Position numbers and translations under genes: made by a program. Shown piece after piece: positions 41,469 to 50,070 of a stretch of DNA of 64,000 bases (position 1 is the first letter of the stretch; each line of letters opens with the position of its first letter). This stretch comes from an uncultured Clostridium sp. (GTDB lineage: Bacteria > Bacillota > Clostridia > Lachnospirales > Lachnospiraceae). The stretch spans positions 42,778 to 106,777 of the forward strand of contig UQTA01000004.1 of assembly GCA_900543885.1 (NCBI GenBank), in the 5' to 3' direction. Under the pieces are notes generated by a model. It was given only the letters and a program-made list of their open reading frames with translations, made no database searches and was not told the DNA's origin.

Positions 41469-43301
41469 ATGAAGACAAAAAGAGAAGATGTAAGAAACAT
41501 TGCCATTATCGCCCACGTAGACCATGGTAAAACAACTCTGGTAGACCAGCTGTTGAAACAGAGCGGTGTATTCCGTGCAAACCAGGAAGTTCAGGAACGT
41601 GTAATGGACTCTAACGATATTGAACGTGAGAGAGGTATCACGATCCTTTCCAAGAATACTGCTGTATACTATAAAGATACAAAGATCAATATCATCGACA
41701 CACCAGGACATGCTGATTTCGGCGGCGAAGTAGAGCGTGTACTTAAAATGGTAAATGGTGTTGTACTGGTAGTGGATGCTTACGAAGGCCCTATGCCTCA
41801 GACAAAGTTCGTGCTTCAGAAAGCTCTGGAATTAGACCTTTCCGTTATCGTCTGCATCAACAAGATCGACCGTCCGGAAGCAAGACCGGCAGAAGTTATT
41901 GATGAGACTCTGGAACTGATGATGGATCTGGACGCTTCTGATGAGCAGTTAGACTGCCCGTTTATCTATGCATCTGCAAGAGCAGGTTTTGCAAGATATG
42001 AATTAGATGATACAAATAATGATATGGGACCTCTCTTTGAGACCATTGTTAAGCATATCCCGGCTCCGGAAGGTGACCCGGAAGCACCAACCCAGGTTCT
42101 GATCAGTACCATTGACTACAATGAGTTTGTAGGCCGTATTGGTGTTGGTAAGATCGACAACGGAAGCTTAAGAGTTAATCAGGAATGTGTTCTGGTAAAC
42201 CATCATGATCCTGATAAATTCAAAAAGATCAAGATCGGCAAGCTGTATGAGTTTGACGGTTTAAAGAGAGTAGAAGTACAGAAGGCAGAGATCGGTTCTA
42301 TCGTAGCTATTTCCGGTATTGCAGATATCCACATTGGAGATACCATCTGTTCTCCGGAAAATCCGGAAGCAATCCCGTTCCAGAAGATCTCTGAACCGAC
42401 CATTGCTATGTATTTCATGGTAAATGACAGCCCGTTAGCTGGCCAGGAAGGAAAATTCATTACTTCCCGTCACTTAAGAGACAGACTGTTCCGTGAGTTA
42501 AATACAGACGTCAGCCTTCGTGTAGAGGAAACAGATTCTGCAGACTGCTTCAAGGTATCCGGCCGTGGTGAGCTGCATCTGTCTGTCCTGATCGAAAATA
42601 TGCGTCGTGAAGGATATGAGTTTGCAGTAAGCAAGGCAGAGGTACTTTACAAATATGATGAGCGCAACCGCAAGTTAGAGCCAATGGAATTAGCATACAT
42701 TGATGTTCCGGAAGAATATACCGGCGTTGTTATCCAGAAGCTGACTTCCAGAAAGGGTGCTCTTCAGGGCATGAGCCAGGCAGCAGGCGGCTATTCCAGA
42801 CTGGAATTCTCCATTCCGTCCAGAGGTCTGATCGGCTATAGAGGCGATTTTATGACTGATACAAAGGGTAATGGTATCTTAAATACAATTTTTGACGGTT
42901 ATGCTGAGTACAAGGGTGACATCGCTTACCGCCAGACCGGTTCCCTGATCGCATTTGAGGCTGGTGAGTCTATTACTTACGGTCTGTTTAATGCACAGGA
43001 AAGAGGTACACTGTTTATCGGACCTGGTGTTAAAGTATATTCTGGTATGGTCATCGGACAGAGTCCGAAGGCTGAAGACGTTGAGATCAATGTGTGCAAG
43101 ACCAAGAAGCTGACCAATACCCGTTCTTCCAGCGCAGATGAGGCATTAAAGCTGACTCCTCCTAAGATCATGAGTCTGGAGCAGTGCCTGGACTTTATCG
43201 ATACAGATGAGCTTCTGGAAGTAACTCCTGAGAGCCTGCGTATCCGTAAGAAGATCCTGGATCCAACTCTTCGTAAGAGAGCTTCTTTTAAGAATAAATA
43301 A
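41469..43301 (+). CDS. typA: Ribosome-associated GTPase BipA/TypA
   Basis: 610 residues, the standard length. G-motifs: AHVDHGKTTL, ERERGITI, DTPGHADFGG, NKIDRPEARP and the SA(R) region. EF-G-like domains III and V follow, with SRKGALQGMSQAAGGYSRLEFSIPSRGLIGYRGDF and the BipA-specific C-terminal domain. It acts in 50S ribosome assembly, especially at low temperature or under stress. AAAAGGAAG precedes the ATG. It is monocistronic and closed by a long perfect terminator. Confidence 0.97.
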   Translation: MKTKREDVRNIAIIAHVDHGKTTLVDQLLKQSGVFRANQEVQERVMDSNDIERERGITILSKNTAVYYKDTKINIIDTPGHADFGGEVERVLKMVNGVVLVVDAYEGPMPQTKFVLQKALELDLSVIVCINKIDRPEARPAEVIDETLELMMDLDASDEQLDCPFIYASARAGFARYELDDTNNDMGPLFETIVKHIPAPEGDPEAPTQVLISTIDYNEFVGRIGVGKIDNGSLRVNQECVLVNHHDPDKFKKIKIGKLYEFDGLKRVEVQKAEIGSIVAISGIADIHIGDTICSPENPEAIPFQKISEPTIAMYFMVNDSPLAGQEGKFITSRHLRDRLFRELNTDVSLRVEETDSADCFKVSGRGELHLSVLIENMRREGYEFAVSKAEVLYKYDERNRKLEPMELAYIDVPEEYTGVVIQKLTSRKGALQGMSQAAGGYSRLEFSIPSRGLIGYRGDFMTDTKGNGILNTIFDGYAEYKGDIAYRQTGSLIAFEAGESITYGLFNAQERGTLFIGPGVKVYSGMVIGQSPKAEDVEINVCKTKKLTNTRSSSADEALKLTPPKIMSLEQCLDFIDTDELLEVTPESLRIRKKILDPTLRKRASFKNK

Positions 43302-43404
43302 AAGAAAGTGCATACACAATACAATACCCAACTGAGGGAGTAGTGGCATTGTCTGAAAAGGCAGTGTGACAAGTCAACATACTGGTCAAGGACCTGGCTT
43401 GTCT

Positions 43405-43459
43405 TAAAAAACGAGACTCATGTATGGCTTATTAGTCATACATGATGTCTCGTTTTTTT
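43405..43459 (+). terminator. Terminator of bipA
   Basis: AAAAAACGAGAC-type left arm pairs with GTCTCGTTTTTTT across an inner TCATGTATG / CATACATGA stem. The T-run is seven long. Confidence 0.87.
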
Positions 43460-43461
43460 AT

Positions 43462-43595
43462 GTACTAGGAAATTCCAACGGAATTTCCTAGTACACAAAA
43501 AGGCACTTTGTGCCAACGATGCGCACTCGCGCGATGAGGAAGTTTGTCGCAAGCGACCGCGCTCGGCGCGAGAATGTGCCAAGGCACATTCTTTT
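43462..43595. repeat. Multi-hairpin intergenic element B1
   Basis: The 416-bp gap between bipA and the P-type ATPase holds a perfect 15-bp inverted repeat (43462-43476 with 43480-43494: GTACTAGGAAATTCC, spacer AAC, GGAATTTCCTAGTAC). It is followed by GGCAC-TTT-GTGCC, a GC-rich stretch with CGCGC stems (43519-43570), and AATGTGCCAAGGCACATT (43573-43590) plus CTTTTT. A diverged partial copy lies at 50515-50567. The last hairpin can act as a terminator. No gene is present. Confidence 0.62.
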
Positions 43596-43674
43596 TCATA
43601 TGATAATACAGGATCAAAAACATGAGTAAGAAGCCATTATTCAAAGAAAAATAAAAGGATTATGAATGTTTTTT

Positions 43675-43697
43675 GAAGATTCCGAGAGTACATATAA
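43675..43697 (+). repeat. Copy of the GAAGATTCCGAGAGTACAT motif upstream of the P-type ATPase
   Basis: The 19-bp GAAGATTCCGAGAGTACAT (43675-43693) is exactly complementary to 54249-54267, and a near copy (AGATTTCGAGAGTACAT) lies at 54447-54463. Here it lies 25 nt before the ATPase start and is followed by ATAAA. Confidence 0.6.
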
Positions 43698-43717
43698 ATC
43701 ACAAGGAGATGAGAGAC

Positions 43718-46348
43718 ATGAAAGACGCTTACACGAAAACGCCAGAGCAGGTGCTTTCTGAACTGCATTCAGACGGCAGCAGCGGCCTGACGAAAGAACA
43801 GGCAGAGCAGTTCCGCAAAAAATACGGGGCCAATACCTTTATCAGGGAAAGCCATGAATCTCTGTTAAAAAAGATCTGGGATGCTTCCACAGAACCTATG
43901 CTTTTGATGCTGATCTTTGCGGCAGTGATCACATTGGGCGTGAATATTGCCCGCTATATGACGGGAGGCGAGTATAATTTCCTGGAATGTGCCGGTATTT
44001 TTGCGGCCATCGCATTATCCGTGGTTATTACCATTATCACAGAAGGAAAAAGTGCCAAGGCTTTTGAGGCATTAAACCGCATCAATGAAGATACACTGGT
44101 AAAGGCATTAAGAGATGATGCACCTCAGCTGATCCCACAGAAGGATATTGTGGTAGGAGATATTCTGTTAGTAGAAACAGGAGACAAGCTGGTAGCAGAT
44201 GCCAGGCTGTTAGAAAGTAATGATCTCAGCGCAGATGAATCTTCTCTCACAGGGGAAAGCCTTCCTGCGCCAAAAGACGCTGATGCAGTCTGTCCGCTGT
44301 CCACACCTGTGGCAGAACGGAAGAATATGCTGTATTCCGGATGCTTTGTTTCAAGCGGTACAGGAAAAGCAGTGGTAACTGCCGTTGGAAATAATACAGA
44401 GTTTGGACAGATCGCAAAAGAATTGTCATCCATTGAAAAAGACACCACACCTCTTCAGGAAAAGCTGGACCGTCTGGGAAAGACCATTACTGTACTGGGT
44501 GCAACAGCAGCATTTATCGTATTTGCCATCCAGATCATTGGTTTTGCTATGTCCCATACTATGAACTGGGAAACAGTATCAGATGCATTTATTACCAGTA
44601 TTGTCCTGATCGTAGCAGCAGTTCCAGAAGGACTTCCTACCATTGTAGCGGTATCCCTGGCATTAAACATTATTAAAATGTCCCGTGAAAATGCCCTGGT
44701 AAAGAAAATGATCGCCTGTGAGACAGTAGGCTGCATCAATATCATCTGCTCTGACAAAACAGGAACTCTTACAGAGAATAAAATGACCGTACAGCAGGTT
44801 TATACAAAGGGAGAACTGCTGGAACCGGAAAAGCTTACAGATGTCTGTCTTCTGGAAAACTTCTGTATTAACAGCAATGCCAATGTGACTATAGAAGAAG
44901 GAAAAGACAGCTTTATCGGCAACCCTACAGAATGTGCTCTTTTAGTTGCAGCAAGAAAAGCAGGCTGGGATTATGCTGATAAGAGAGAAAAAGCAGATGT
45001 TGCCCATATATTCCCTTTCTCCTCCCAGAAAAAGGATATGAGCACCATCCTTCGAACAGAAGATGGATATATGCTTTATGTAAAGGGAAATCCGGAAAAG
45101 ATCATGGCTCTTTCCGGCAATCTGACGGAAGAGGAAAAGAAGAAACTGGAAGAAAAGATCACTTCCTTCCAGAGCCGTGCAGGCCGTATCCTTGCATTTG
45201 CACATAAAAAACTGGCTCAGTATACCGGTGAAGAGACCCAGGAAGAGCTGGAAACAGATCTGACTTATGATGGTTTCGTTGTTATTTCCGACCCATTAAG
45301 CCCGGATGTTTACGGTGCCATCGGCCGCTGCCGCAAAGCAGGCATTGAAGTAAAGATGCTTACCGGTGATAATATTTTAACAGCAAGAGCCATTGCAGAC
45401 GAGCTTCACATGCTGGATGCAGACCATATTGCAGTAGAAGCATCGGAAATTGAAAAGATGTCCGATGAAGAACTGGCACAGGTGCTTAAGAAGATCCAGG
45501 TAATCGCCAGAAGTACCCCCCTTGTTAAGATGCGCGTGGTAAAGGCCTTAAAAGCACAGGGCAATGTAGTGGCAGTTACAGGTGATGGTATTAACGATGC
45601 CCCTGCTATCAAGAATGCAGATGTTGGTATCGCCATGGGTATCGCAGGTACAGAAGTTACCAAAGAGGCCAGTGATATTGTTCTTCTGGATGATTCTTTC
45701 TCCACTATTATAAAAGCCGTGCAGTGGGGACGGGCGATCTACGAGAATTTCAAGCGATTTATCCAGTTCCAGCTGACGGTTAATGTATCCTCGGTAGTCG
45801 TGGTAGTCTGTTCCATTCTGGCGGGCTTTGAGGCACCATTTACAGCCCTTGATCTGTTGTGGATCAATATTATCATGGATGGTCCGCCAGCACTGACACT
45901 GGGACTGGAACCCATCCGTGATGATATTTTAAACCGTCCGCCAACACGCAGGGATGAAAATATCATTTCCAAAGATATGATGGCTCGTATTTTTGTAAAT
46001 GGCATTTATATTTCCATCGTATTTATGCTCCAGCATTTTACGAATTTCCTGGGAGCAGCACCGCAGCAGGAAGCAACGGTTCTGTTTACCATGTTTGTTG
46101 TATTTCAGCTGTTTAATGCATTTAACTGCCGTGAACTGGACCGGACACCTGTATATAAGAACCTGCTTAATAATAAGCTGATGTTAGGTGTATTTCTTCT
46201 GGTTTTGATCCTGCAGATGATTATCACACAGGCCGGAGGTGCTGTATTTGAGACCGTTCCGTTGTCTGTGGGACTCTGGTGTAAGATCCTGGCGGTATCC
46301 TGCAGCGTCGTCGTATTAGATGAAATCTGGAAACTGCTTGGAAAATAA
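43718..46348 (+). CDS. P2-type cation-transporting ATPase (Ca2+-type)
   Basis: 876 residues. The cation ATPase N-terminal domain precedes TM helices 1-2, an actuator domain with LTGESLPAPKD, and the TM4 ion site VPEGLPTIVAVSLAL (PEGL as in SERCA/PMCA pumps). The catalytic Asp346 is in SDKTGTLTENKM, the hinge is TGDGINDAPAIKNADVGIAMG, and six C-terminal helices include the DLLWINIIMDGPPALTLGLEP region. It probably exports Ca2+. AAGGAG at 43703-43708 with 9-nt spacing sets the start at 43718. An ATG at 43709 overlaps the binding site, and the longer frame opens with TTG. Confidence 0.93.
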   Translation: MKDAYTKTPEQVLSELHSDGSSGLTKEQAEQFRKKYGANTFIRESHESLLKKIWDASTEPMLLMLIFAAVITLGVNIARYMTGGEYNFLECAGIFAAIALSVVITIITEGKSAKAFEALNRINEDTLVKALRDDAPQLIPQKDIVVGDILLVETGDKLVADARLLESNDLSADESSLTGESLPAPKDADAVCPLSTPVAERKNMLYSGCFVSSGTGKAVVTAVGNNTEFGQIAKELSSIEKDTTPLQEKLDRLGKTITVLGATAAFIVFAIQIIGFAMSHTMNWETVSDAFITSIVLIVAAVPEGLPTIVAVSLALNIIKMSRENALVKKMIACETVGCINIICSDKTGTLTENKMTVQQVYTKGELLEPEKLTDVCLLENFCINSNANVTIEEGKDSFIGNPTECALLVAARKAGWDYADKREKADVAHIFPFSSQKKDMSTILRTEDGYMLYVKGNPEKIMALSGNLTEEEKKKLEEKITSFQSRAGRILAFAHKKLAQYTGEETQEELETDLTYDGFVVISDPLSPDVYGAIGRCRKAGIEVKMLTGDNILTARAIADELHMLDADHIAVEASEIEKMSDEELAQVLKKIQVIARSTPLVKMRVVKALKAQGNVVAVTGDGINDAPAIKNADVGIAMGIAGTEVTKEASDIVLLDDSFSTIIKAVQWGRAIYENFKRFIQFQLTVNVSSVVVVVCSILAGFEAPFTALDLLWINIIMDGPPALTLGLEPIRDDILNRPPTRRDENIISKDMMARIFVNGIYISIVFMLQHFTNFLGAAPQQEATVLFTMFVVFQLFNAFNCRELDRTPVYKNLLNNKLMLGVFLLVLILQMIITQAGGAVFETVPLSVGLWCKILAVSCSVVVLDEIWKLLGK

Positions 46349-46371
46349 AAAAGAATGTGCTTTGGCACATA

Positions 46372-46422
46372 TCCATCTCTTTTTTCTGTCGTTTTCTGTC
46401 GGAAAAAAGAGGTGGATTTTTT
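46372..46422 (+). terminator. Terminator of the P-type ATPase gene
   Basis: TCCATCTCTTTTTT (46372-46385) pairs with AAAAAAGAGGTGGA (46403-46416), followed by TTTTTT. Just before it, AATGTGCTTTGGCACATA (46354-46371) echoes the AATGTGCCAAGGCACATT upstream of the same gene. Confidence 0.85.
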
Positions 46423-46519
46423 AGCATATCCGGTCTATTTGTACAGGCCTTTTCATAAATTATCTATGTAAGGCAAAGCCCGAATAAAATAAAAAATGGA
46501 AAAGAAGAGGAGAAGTACT

Positions 46520-47149
46520 ATGCCGGAAAAAATGATCGAAAACAACAAGGTAAGCGTGATCGGAGAAATCGTATCAGACTTTACATTCAGCCATGAAGTC
46601 TTTGGAGAAGGTTTCTATGTGGTAGAGTTGTCAGTAAACCGTTTAAGTGAGCAGGCGGATATCATTCCCTTAATGGTTTCTGAACGGCTTGTAGATGTAC
46701 ATAAGGACTACAAGGGCTGCACAATGGAGGCAATTGGTCAGTTCAGGTCCTACAACCGTCACGAAGGAGCAAAAAACCGCCTGATGTTATCGGTGTTTGT
46801 ACGGGAGATTCATTTTATGGATGAATTTACTGACTATACAAAGACCAACCAGATCTTCTTAGATGGTTATATCTGCAAGGCGCCTATCTATCGAAAAACG
46901 CCTCTGGGACGTGAGATCGCAGATCTGCTGTTGGCGGTGAACCGTCCTTATGGCAAGTCCGATTACATCCCCTGTATCAGCTGGGGCCGCAATGCCCGCT
47001 TTGCTTCCGGATTTGAAGTTGGAACAAGGGTACGTATCTGGGGAAGAGTTCAGAGCCGTGAGTATACAAAGAAGATCACAGAGACTGAATGTGAGAAACG
47101 GATTGCCTATGAGGTATCTATCAGCAAGTTGGAGTGTGACGAAATTTAA
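46520..47149 (+). CDS. Single-stranded DNA-binding protein-like, tandem OB folds
   Basis: 209 residues that appear to contain two OB-fold modules. The first (NKVSVIGEIVSDFTFSHEVFGEGFYVVELSVNRLS) has PriB/SSB-like features, and the second (TNQIFLDGYICKAPIYRKTPLGREIADLLLAVNRPYGKSDYIPCISWGRNAR) is a clear SSB-type strand set. It lacks the acidic DDDIPF-like C-terminal tip of replicative SSB, so it is probably a paralogue with a different partner set. GAGGAG at 46507-46512 with 7-nt spacing supports the ATG at 46520. Role in DNA metabolism is inferred. Confidence 0.85.
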   Translation: MPEKMIENNKVSVIGEIVSDFTFSHEVFGEGFYVVELSVNRLSEQADIIPLMVSERLVDVHKDYKGCTMEAIGQFRSYNRHEGAKNRLMLSVFVREIHFMDEFTDYTKTNQIFLDGYICKAPIYRKTPLGREIADLLLAVNRPYGKSDYIPCISWGRNARFASGFEVGTRVRIWGRVQSREYTKKITETECEKRIAYEVSISKLECDEI

Positions 47150-47200
47150 AAAAATTTTCATATTTAGACAGGAAAATCCACTGGAAATTGTAAGAAATAT

Positions 47201-47229
47201 TTGCATTATTACATAAATTGTGCTAGAGT
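47201..47229 (+). promoter_or_regulatory. Promoter of the adenosyltransferase gene
   Basis: TTGCAT (47201-47206), 17-bp spacer, TAGAGT (47224-47229) preceded by TGC. The longest open frame starts on this -35, so its first codons are not translated. Confidence 0.7.
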
Positions 47230-47278
47230 GGTTTTGGAAAATTGCTCACATGAGAGAATAGACATGAGGTGCAGAATG

Positions 47279-47785
47279 ATGAAGGAAAATCTGATACAGG
47301 TGATCTGCGGACCTGGAAAGGGAAAGACCGCAAGTGCCTTGGGAAGAGGCGTAGCCGCTCTTTTAAAAGGGAAAACAGTCATCATGGTACAGTTTTTAAA
47401 GGGCTCCATGGAAACAGAAGGAATGGGGATCATAAAACGACTGGAACCGGAGTTTAAATTATTCCGCTTTGAAAAATCACCTATATTTTTCGCCCAGCTT
47501 TCAAAAGAGGAAAAAGACGAAGCAAGGATCAATATCCGCAATGGACTGAATTTTGCTAAAAAAGTACTGGTTACAGGAGAGTGTGATATCCTGATCCTGG
47601 ATGAGATTCTGGGCATTCTGGATGAAGGTATCATTTCTTTGGACGAGTTAAAGGCACTGATCTGTCAGGCAAGGCAGTCTGAGGCAGAACTGATCATGAC
47701 AGGTACTGTTTATCCTCAGGAACTGGATGAATATGCAGATGAGATCACCAAGGTCCAGACCCGGTATGAGCACTGTGAGGGTTAG
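47279..47785 (+). CDS. cobO: Cob(I)yrinic acid a,c-diamide adenosyltransferase (CobO/CobA type)
   Basis: 168 residues. P-loop CGPGKGKTASALGRG near residue 10, and Walker B-like DILILDEILGILDEGIISLDEL near residue 100, match the CobA/CobO/BtuR corrinoid adenosyltransferase family. It transfers the adenosyl group of ATP to cobalt. No other cobalamin gene is in the window, so it could serve salvage as in other gut clostridia. GAGGTG at 47266-47271 with 7-nt spacing favours the second of two adjacent ATGs (47276 and 47279). The core is slightly shorter than the usual 175-200 residues. Confidence 0.9.
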   Translation: MKENLIQVICGPGKGKTASALGRGVAALLKGKTVIMVQFLKGSMETEGMGIIKRLEPEFKLFRFEKSPIFFAQLSKEEKDEARINIRNGLNFAKKVLVTGECDILILDEILGILDEGIISLDELKALICQARQSEAELIMTGTVYPQELDEYADEITKVQTRYEHCEG

Positions 47786-47788
47786 ACG

Positions 47789-47814
47789 TTGCTGGTCATG
47801 CAACCCATGAACAG
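47789..47814. promoter_or_regulatory. Element C2, 26-bp motif upstream of the dapAB riboswitch promoter
   Basis: TTGCTGGTCATGCAACCCAT and the following GAACAG match the complement of 40616-40641 with 24 of 26 identities. It lies about 38 bp upstream of the dapAB -35. The sequence can form GTTGC / GCAAC. Function is unknown. Confidence 0.5.
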
Positions 47815-47852
47815 TAACGGTTCGACTGGTAAAAAGCAACAGACATTTACAG

Positions 47853-47881
47853 TTGACATCTGCAGTTGATAATGCTAATAT
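47853..47881 (+). promoter_or_regulatory. Consensus promoter of the dapAB operon
   Basis: TTGACA (47853-47858), 17-bp spacer, TAATAT (47876-47881) with TGC before the -10. The transcript would start near 47888, just before the riboswitch. Confidence 0.85.
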
Positions 47882-47894
47882 TAAAAACATAAAA

Positions 47895-48063
47895 CAGAGT
47901 AGAGGTTGCGCTGATCAAGATTAACCGACTGGATGTGACAGGCACAGAGGAAGGCATGGTGAAAGGGAGAGGCGCCGAAGAAGAGAGAAAACCTGAAGAA
48001 CTCTTTTCTGGGCACAGGGTTAAGAGCTTTGTGACTGTCATCCTGGTGGATGGAGAGCTACCG
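47895..48063 (+). ncRNA. Lysine riboswitch (L-box) aptamer
   Basis: The aptamer follows the L-box consensus: AGAGGTTGCG with GATCAAGATTAACC near the start, GGTGAAAGGGAGAGGCGCCG and AAG in the centre, CTCTTTTCTGGGCAC, TGTGACTGTCATCCTGGTGG, and GGAGAGCTACC at the end. P1 is formed by GTAG (47899-47902) and CTAC (48058-48061). It matches the B. subtilis lysC leader in order and spacing. Lysine binding favours the terminator at 48097. The open frame 47935-48135 lies on the aptamer and is not a gene. It controls dapA and dapB. Confidence 0.93.
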
Positions 48064-48096
48064 AAAGAGCAGATTCGTGAAGATGCGAAACCGTTG

Positions 48097-48134
48097 GAAG
48101 AGCTGACATTTACCTCAGCTCTTCTTTTTCTTTG
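48097..48134 (+). terminator. Riboswitch-controlled terminator
   Basis: GAAGAGCTGA (48097-48106) pairs perfectly with TCAGCTCTTC (48115-48124), followed by TTTTTCTTTG. It is the expression platform of the lysine riboswitch. Confidence 0.9.
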
Positions 48135-48223
48135 ATAGGAAGGACTCTGTTAGATCCGGGGACGCGTGTTTGCGTGTTTCCAACATAAAAATATATTTGT
48201 TATAGAAGAGAAGGAGAAAAACC

Positions 48224-49108
48224 ATGGCAATTTTTGAAGGTGCTGGTGTTGCACTGATCACACCATTTAAGGCAAATGGGGAAGTAAATTATGATAAGTT
48301 AGAGGAAATCGTAGAAGAGCAGATCGCAGGAGGCACAGATGCCATCATCGCCTGCGGTACTACCGGAGAAGCTTCTACCATGACTCATGAAGAGCACCTG
48401 GATGTTATTAAGTTTGTATGTGATGTTACAAAGAAACGTATCCCTGTTATTGCAGGTACAGGTTCTAATTGTACAGAGACTGCTGTTTATCTGTCTCAGG
48501 AAGCAGAAAAGAGCGGTGCAGATGGTCTCCTGATAGTATCTCCATATTATAATAAGGCAACCCAGAAGGGACTGATCGCACATTTTAGTACAGTTGCAAA
48601 CTCTGTAAAGATCCCAATGCTTCTTTACAACATCACCGGAAGAACCGGTGTGACGATCCAGCCGGCTACCATTGCTCATCTTTGGAAAAATGTAGATAAT
48701 ATTGTTGGTGTAAAAGAGGCAAATGGCGATTTTTCTGCTACAGCAACTTTGATGAATATAACAGACGGCGGCATTGATGTATATTCCGGAAATGATGATC
48801 AGATCGTTCCTTTATTATCCTTAGGCGGAAAAGGCGTTATTTCTGTATTATCCAACGTTGCTCCGGCAAAGGCACATGAGATCTGTGCAGCATACTTTGC
48901 AGGCGATGTAAAGCGCAGCGCAAAACTGCAGATCGAAGCAATTCCGCTGGTCCATGCTTTATTCTGCGAAGTAAACCCGATTCCTGTTAAGGCAGCTATG
49001 AACCTTTTAGGAAAAGAAGTTGGACCTTTAAGAATGCCTTTAACTGAGATGGAACCAGAACATCAGGAGATCCTTAAGAAAGAATTACAGGCATACGGAC
49101 TGCTGTAA
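48224..49108 (+). CDS. dapA: 4-hydroxy-tetrahydrodipicolinate synthase
   Basis: 294 residues. It condenses pyruvate and aspartate semialdehyde in the diaminopimelate/lysine pathway. Motifs: GTTGEASTMTHEEH (pyruvate-binding Thr pair), Tyr of YYNKATQKGL, Arg in TGRTGV and Schiff-base Lys in VGVKEANGD. AAGGAG precedes the ATG. Expression is under the lysine riboswitch. Its product dihydrodipicolinate is also the precursor of dipicolinic acid, the spore component handled by the SpoVA proteins encoded at 36219-37659. Confidence 0.97.
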   Translation: MAIFEGAGVALITPFKANGEVNYDKLEEIVEEQIAGGTDAIIACGTTGEASTMTHEEHLDVIKFVCDVTKKRIPVIAGTGSNCTETAVYLSQEAEKSGADGLLIVSPYYNKATQKGLIAHFSTVANSVKIPMLLYNITGRTGVTIQPATIAHLWKNVDNIVGVKEANGDFSATATLMNITDGGIDVYSGNDDQIVPLLSLGGKGVISVLSNVAPAKAHEICAAYFAGDVKRSAKLQIEAIPLVHALFCEVNPIPVKAAMNLLGKEVGPLRMPLTEMEPEHQEILKKELQAYGLL

Positions 49109-49174
49109 GAAGAGCGTGAGCTTAAAAAGCGTTAAACGTTAAAATTTCAGAACAGCAGAAGAAAGGAAAGAAAA

Positions 49175-49933
49175 ATGGTCAGAGTTATCATGCATGGCTG
49201 CAACGGTGTTATGGGACAGGTCATCACCGGAATGGCAAAAGATATGGAAGGCCTTAAGATTGTTGCAGGTATTGATCTTAAAAACGATAAAGAAAATGGA
49301 TATCCGGTATATGCTTCTTTAGAGGAGTGTAAAGAAGAGGCTGATGTAGTAGTGGATTTTGCTTCCCCAAAGGCAGCAGATCATCTTATGGATTTTTGCG
49401 CAGAAAAACAGCTGGGTTTGGTACTTTGCACCACCGGACTTTCTGAGGAGCAGATCCAAAAAGTAAAGGAAACAGCGAAAAAAACAGCAGTGCTGCGTTC
49501 CGCAAATATGTCTTTAGGTGTTAATCTTTTATTAAAGCTGGTTCAGGATGCAGCGAAAGTGCTGGCAGGTTCCGGTTTTGATATTGAGATCGTGGAAAAG
49601 CATCACAACCAGAAAAAGGACGCTCCAAGCGGAACAGCTCTTGCGCTGGCTGATTCCATAAATGAATCATTAGGCAATCAGTATCATTATGTATACGACC
49701 GCAGCAGCGTTCATGAAAAGAGAGATCCCAAAGAAATCGGTATTGCATCTGTCCGCGGCGGCTCTATTGTAGGAGATCATGATGTAATCTTTGCCGGAAA
49801 AGATGAGGTTATTACCTTTAATCATACAGCTTATTCCAAGGCTATTTTTGCGAAAGGCGCCCTGGAAGCAGCAAAATTTCTGGCTGGAAAAGAGCCGGGA
49901 CTGTATGATATGAGTGACGTTGTGCAGTTGTAA
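49175..49933 (+). CDS. dapB: 4-hydroxy-tetrahydrodipicolinate reductase
   Basis: 252 residues. The NAD(P)-binding loop is HGCNGVMGQVI at the N-terminus. The catalytic motif is EIVEKHHNQKKDAPSGTAL, with His and Lys. DFASPKAADHLM and VLCTTGLSEEQ are family-typical. It follows dapA by 66 nt in the same operon, under the lysine riboswitch. RBS GAAAGG precedes the ATG. No clear terminator follows, though the next 60 nt are T-rich. Confidence 0.96.
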   Translation: MVRVIMHGCNGVMGQVITGMAKDMEGLKIVAGIDLKNDKENGYPVYASLEECKEEADVVVDFASPKAADHLMDFCAEKQLGLVLCTTGLSEEQIQKVKETAKKTAVLRSANMSLGVNLLLKLVQDAAKVLAGSGFDIEIVEKHHNQKKDAPSGTALALADSINESLGNQYHYVYDRSSVHEKRDPKEIGIASVRGGSIVGDHDVIFAGKDEVITFNHTAYSKAIFAKGALEAAKFLAGKEPGLYDMSDVVQL

Positions 49934-50070
49934 TTTGATTAACTGCTATTTTGCGCTGATGGTTCGTTTTTTTGATTTTTTTGTGCTGTGAAAAACAGGA
50001 AAAATTTAACACAATAAAGCATTCTTCATATTCACATACTAATAGCAGGAAAACGAAAGGAGAATGTTTT

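Noticed and set aside
47935..48135. Open frame of 66 codons in the gap before dapA
   Set aside because: It lies on the conserved lysine riboswitch and its terminator; it has a GTG start and no binding site.
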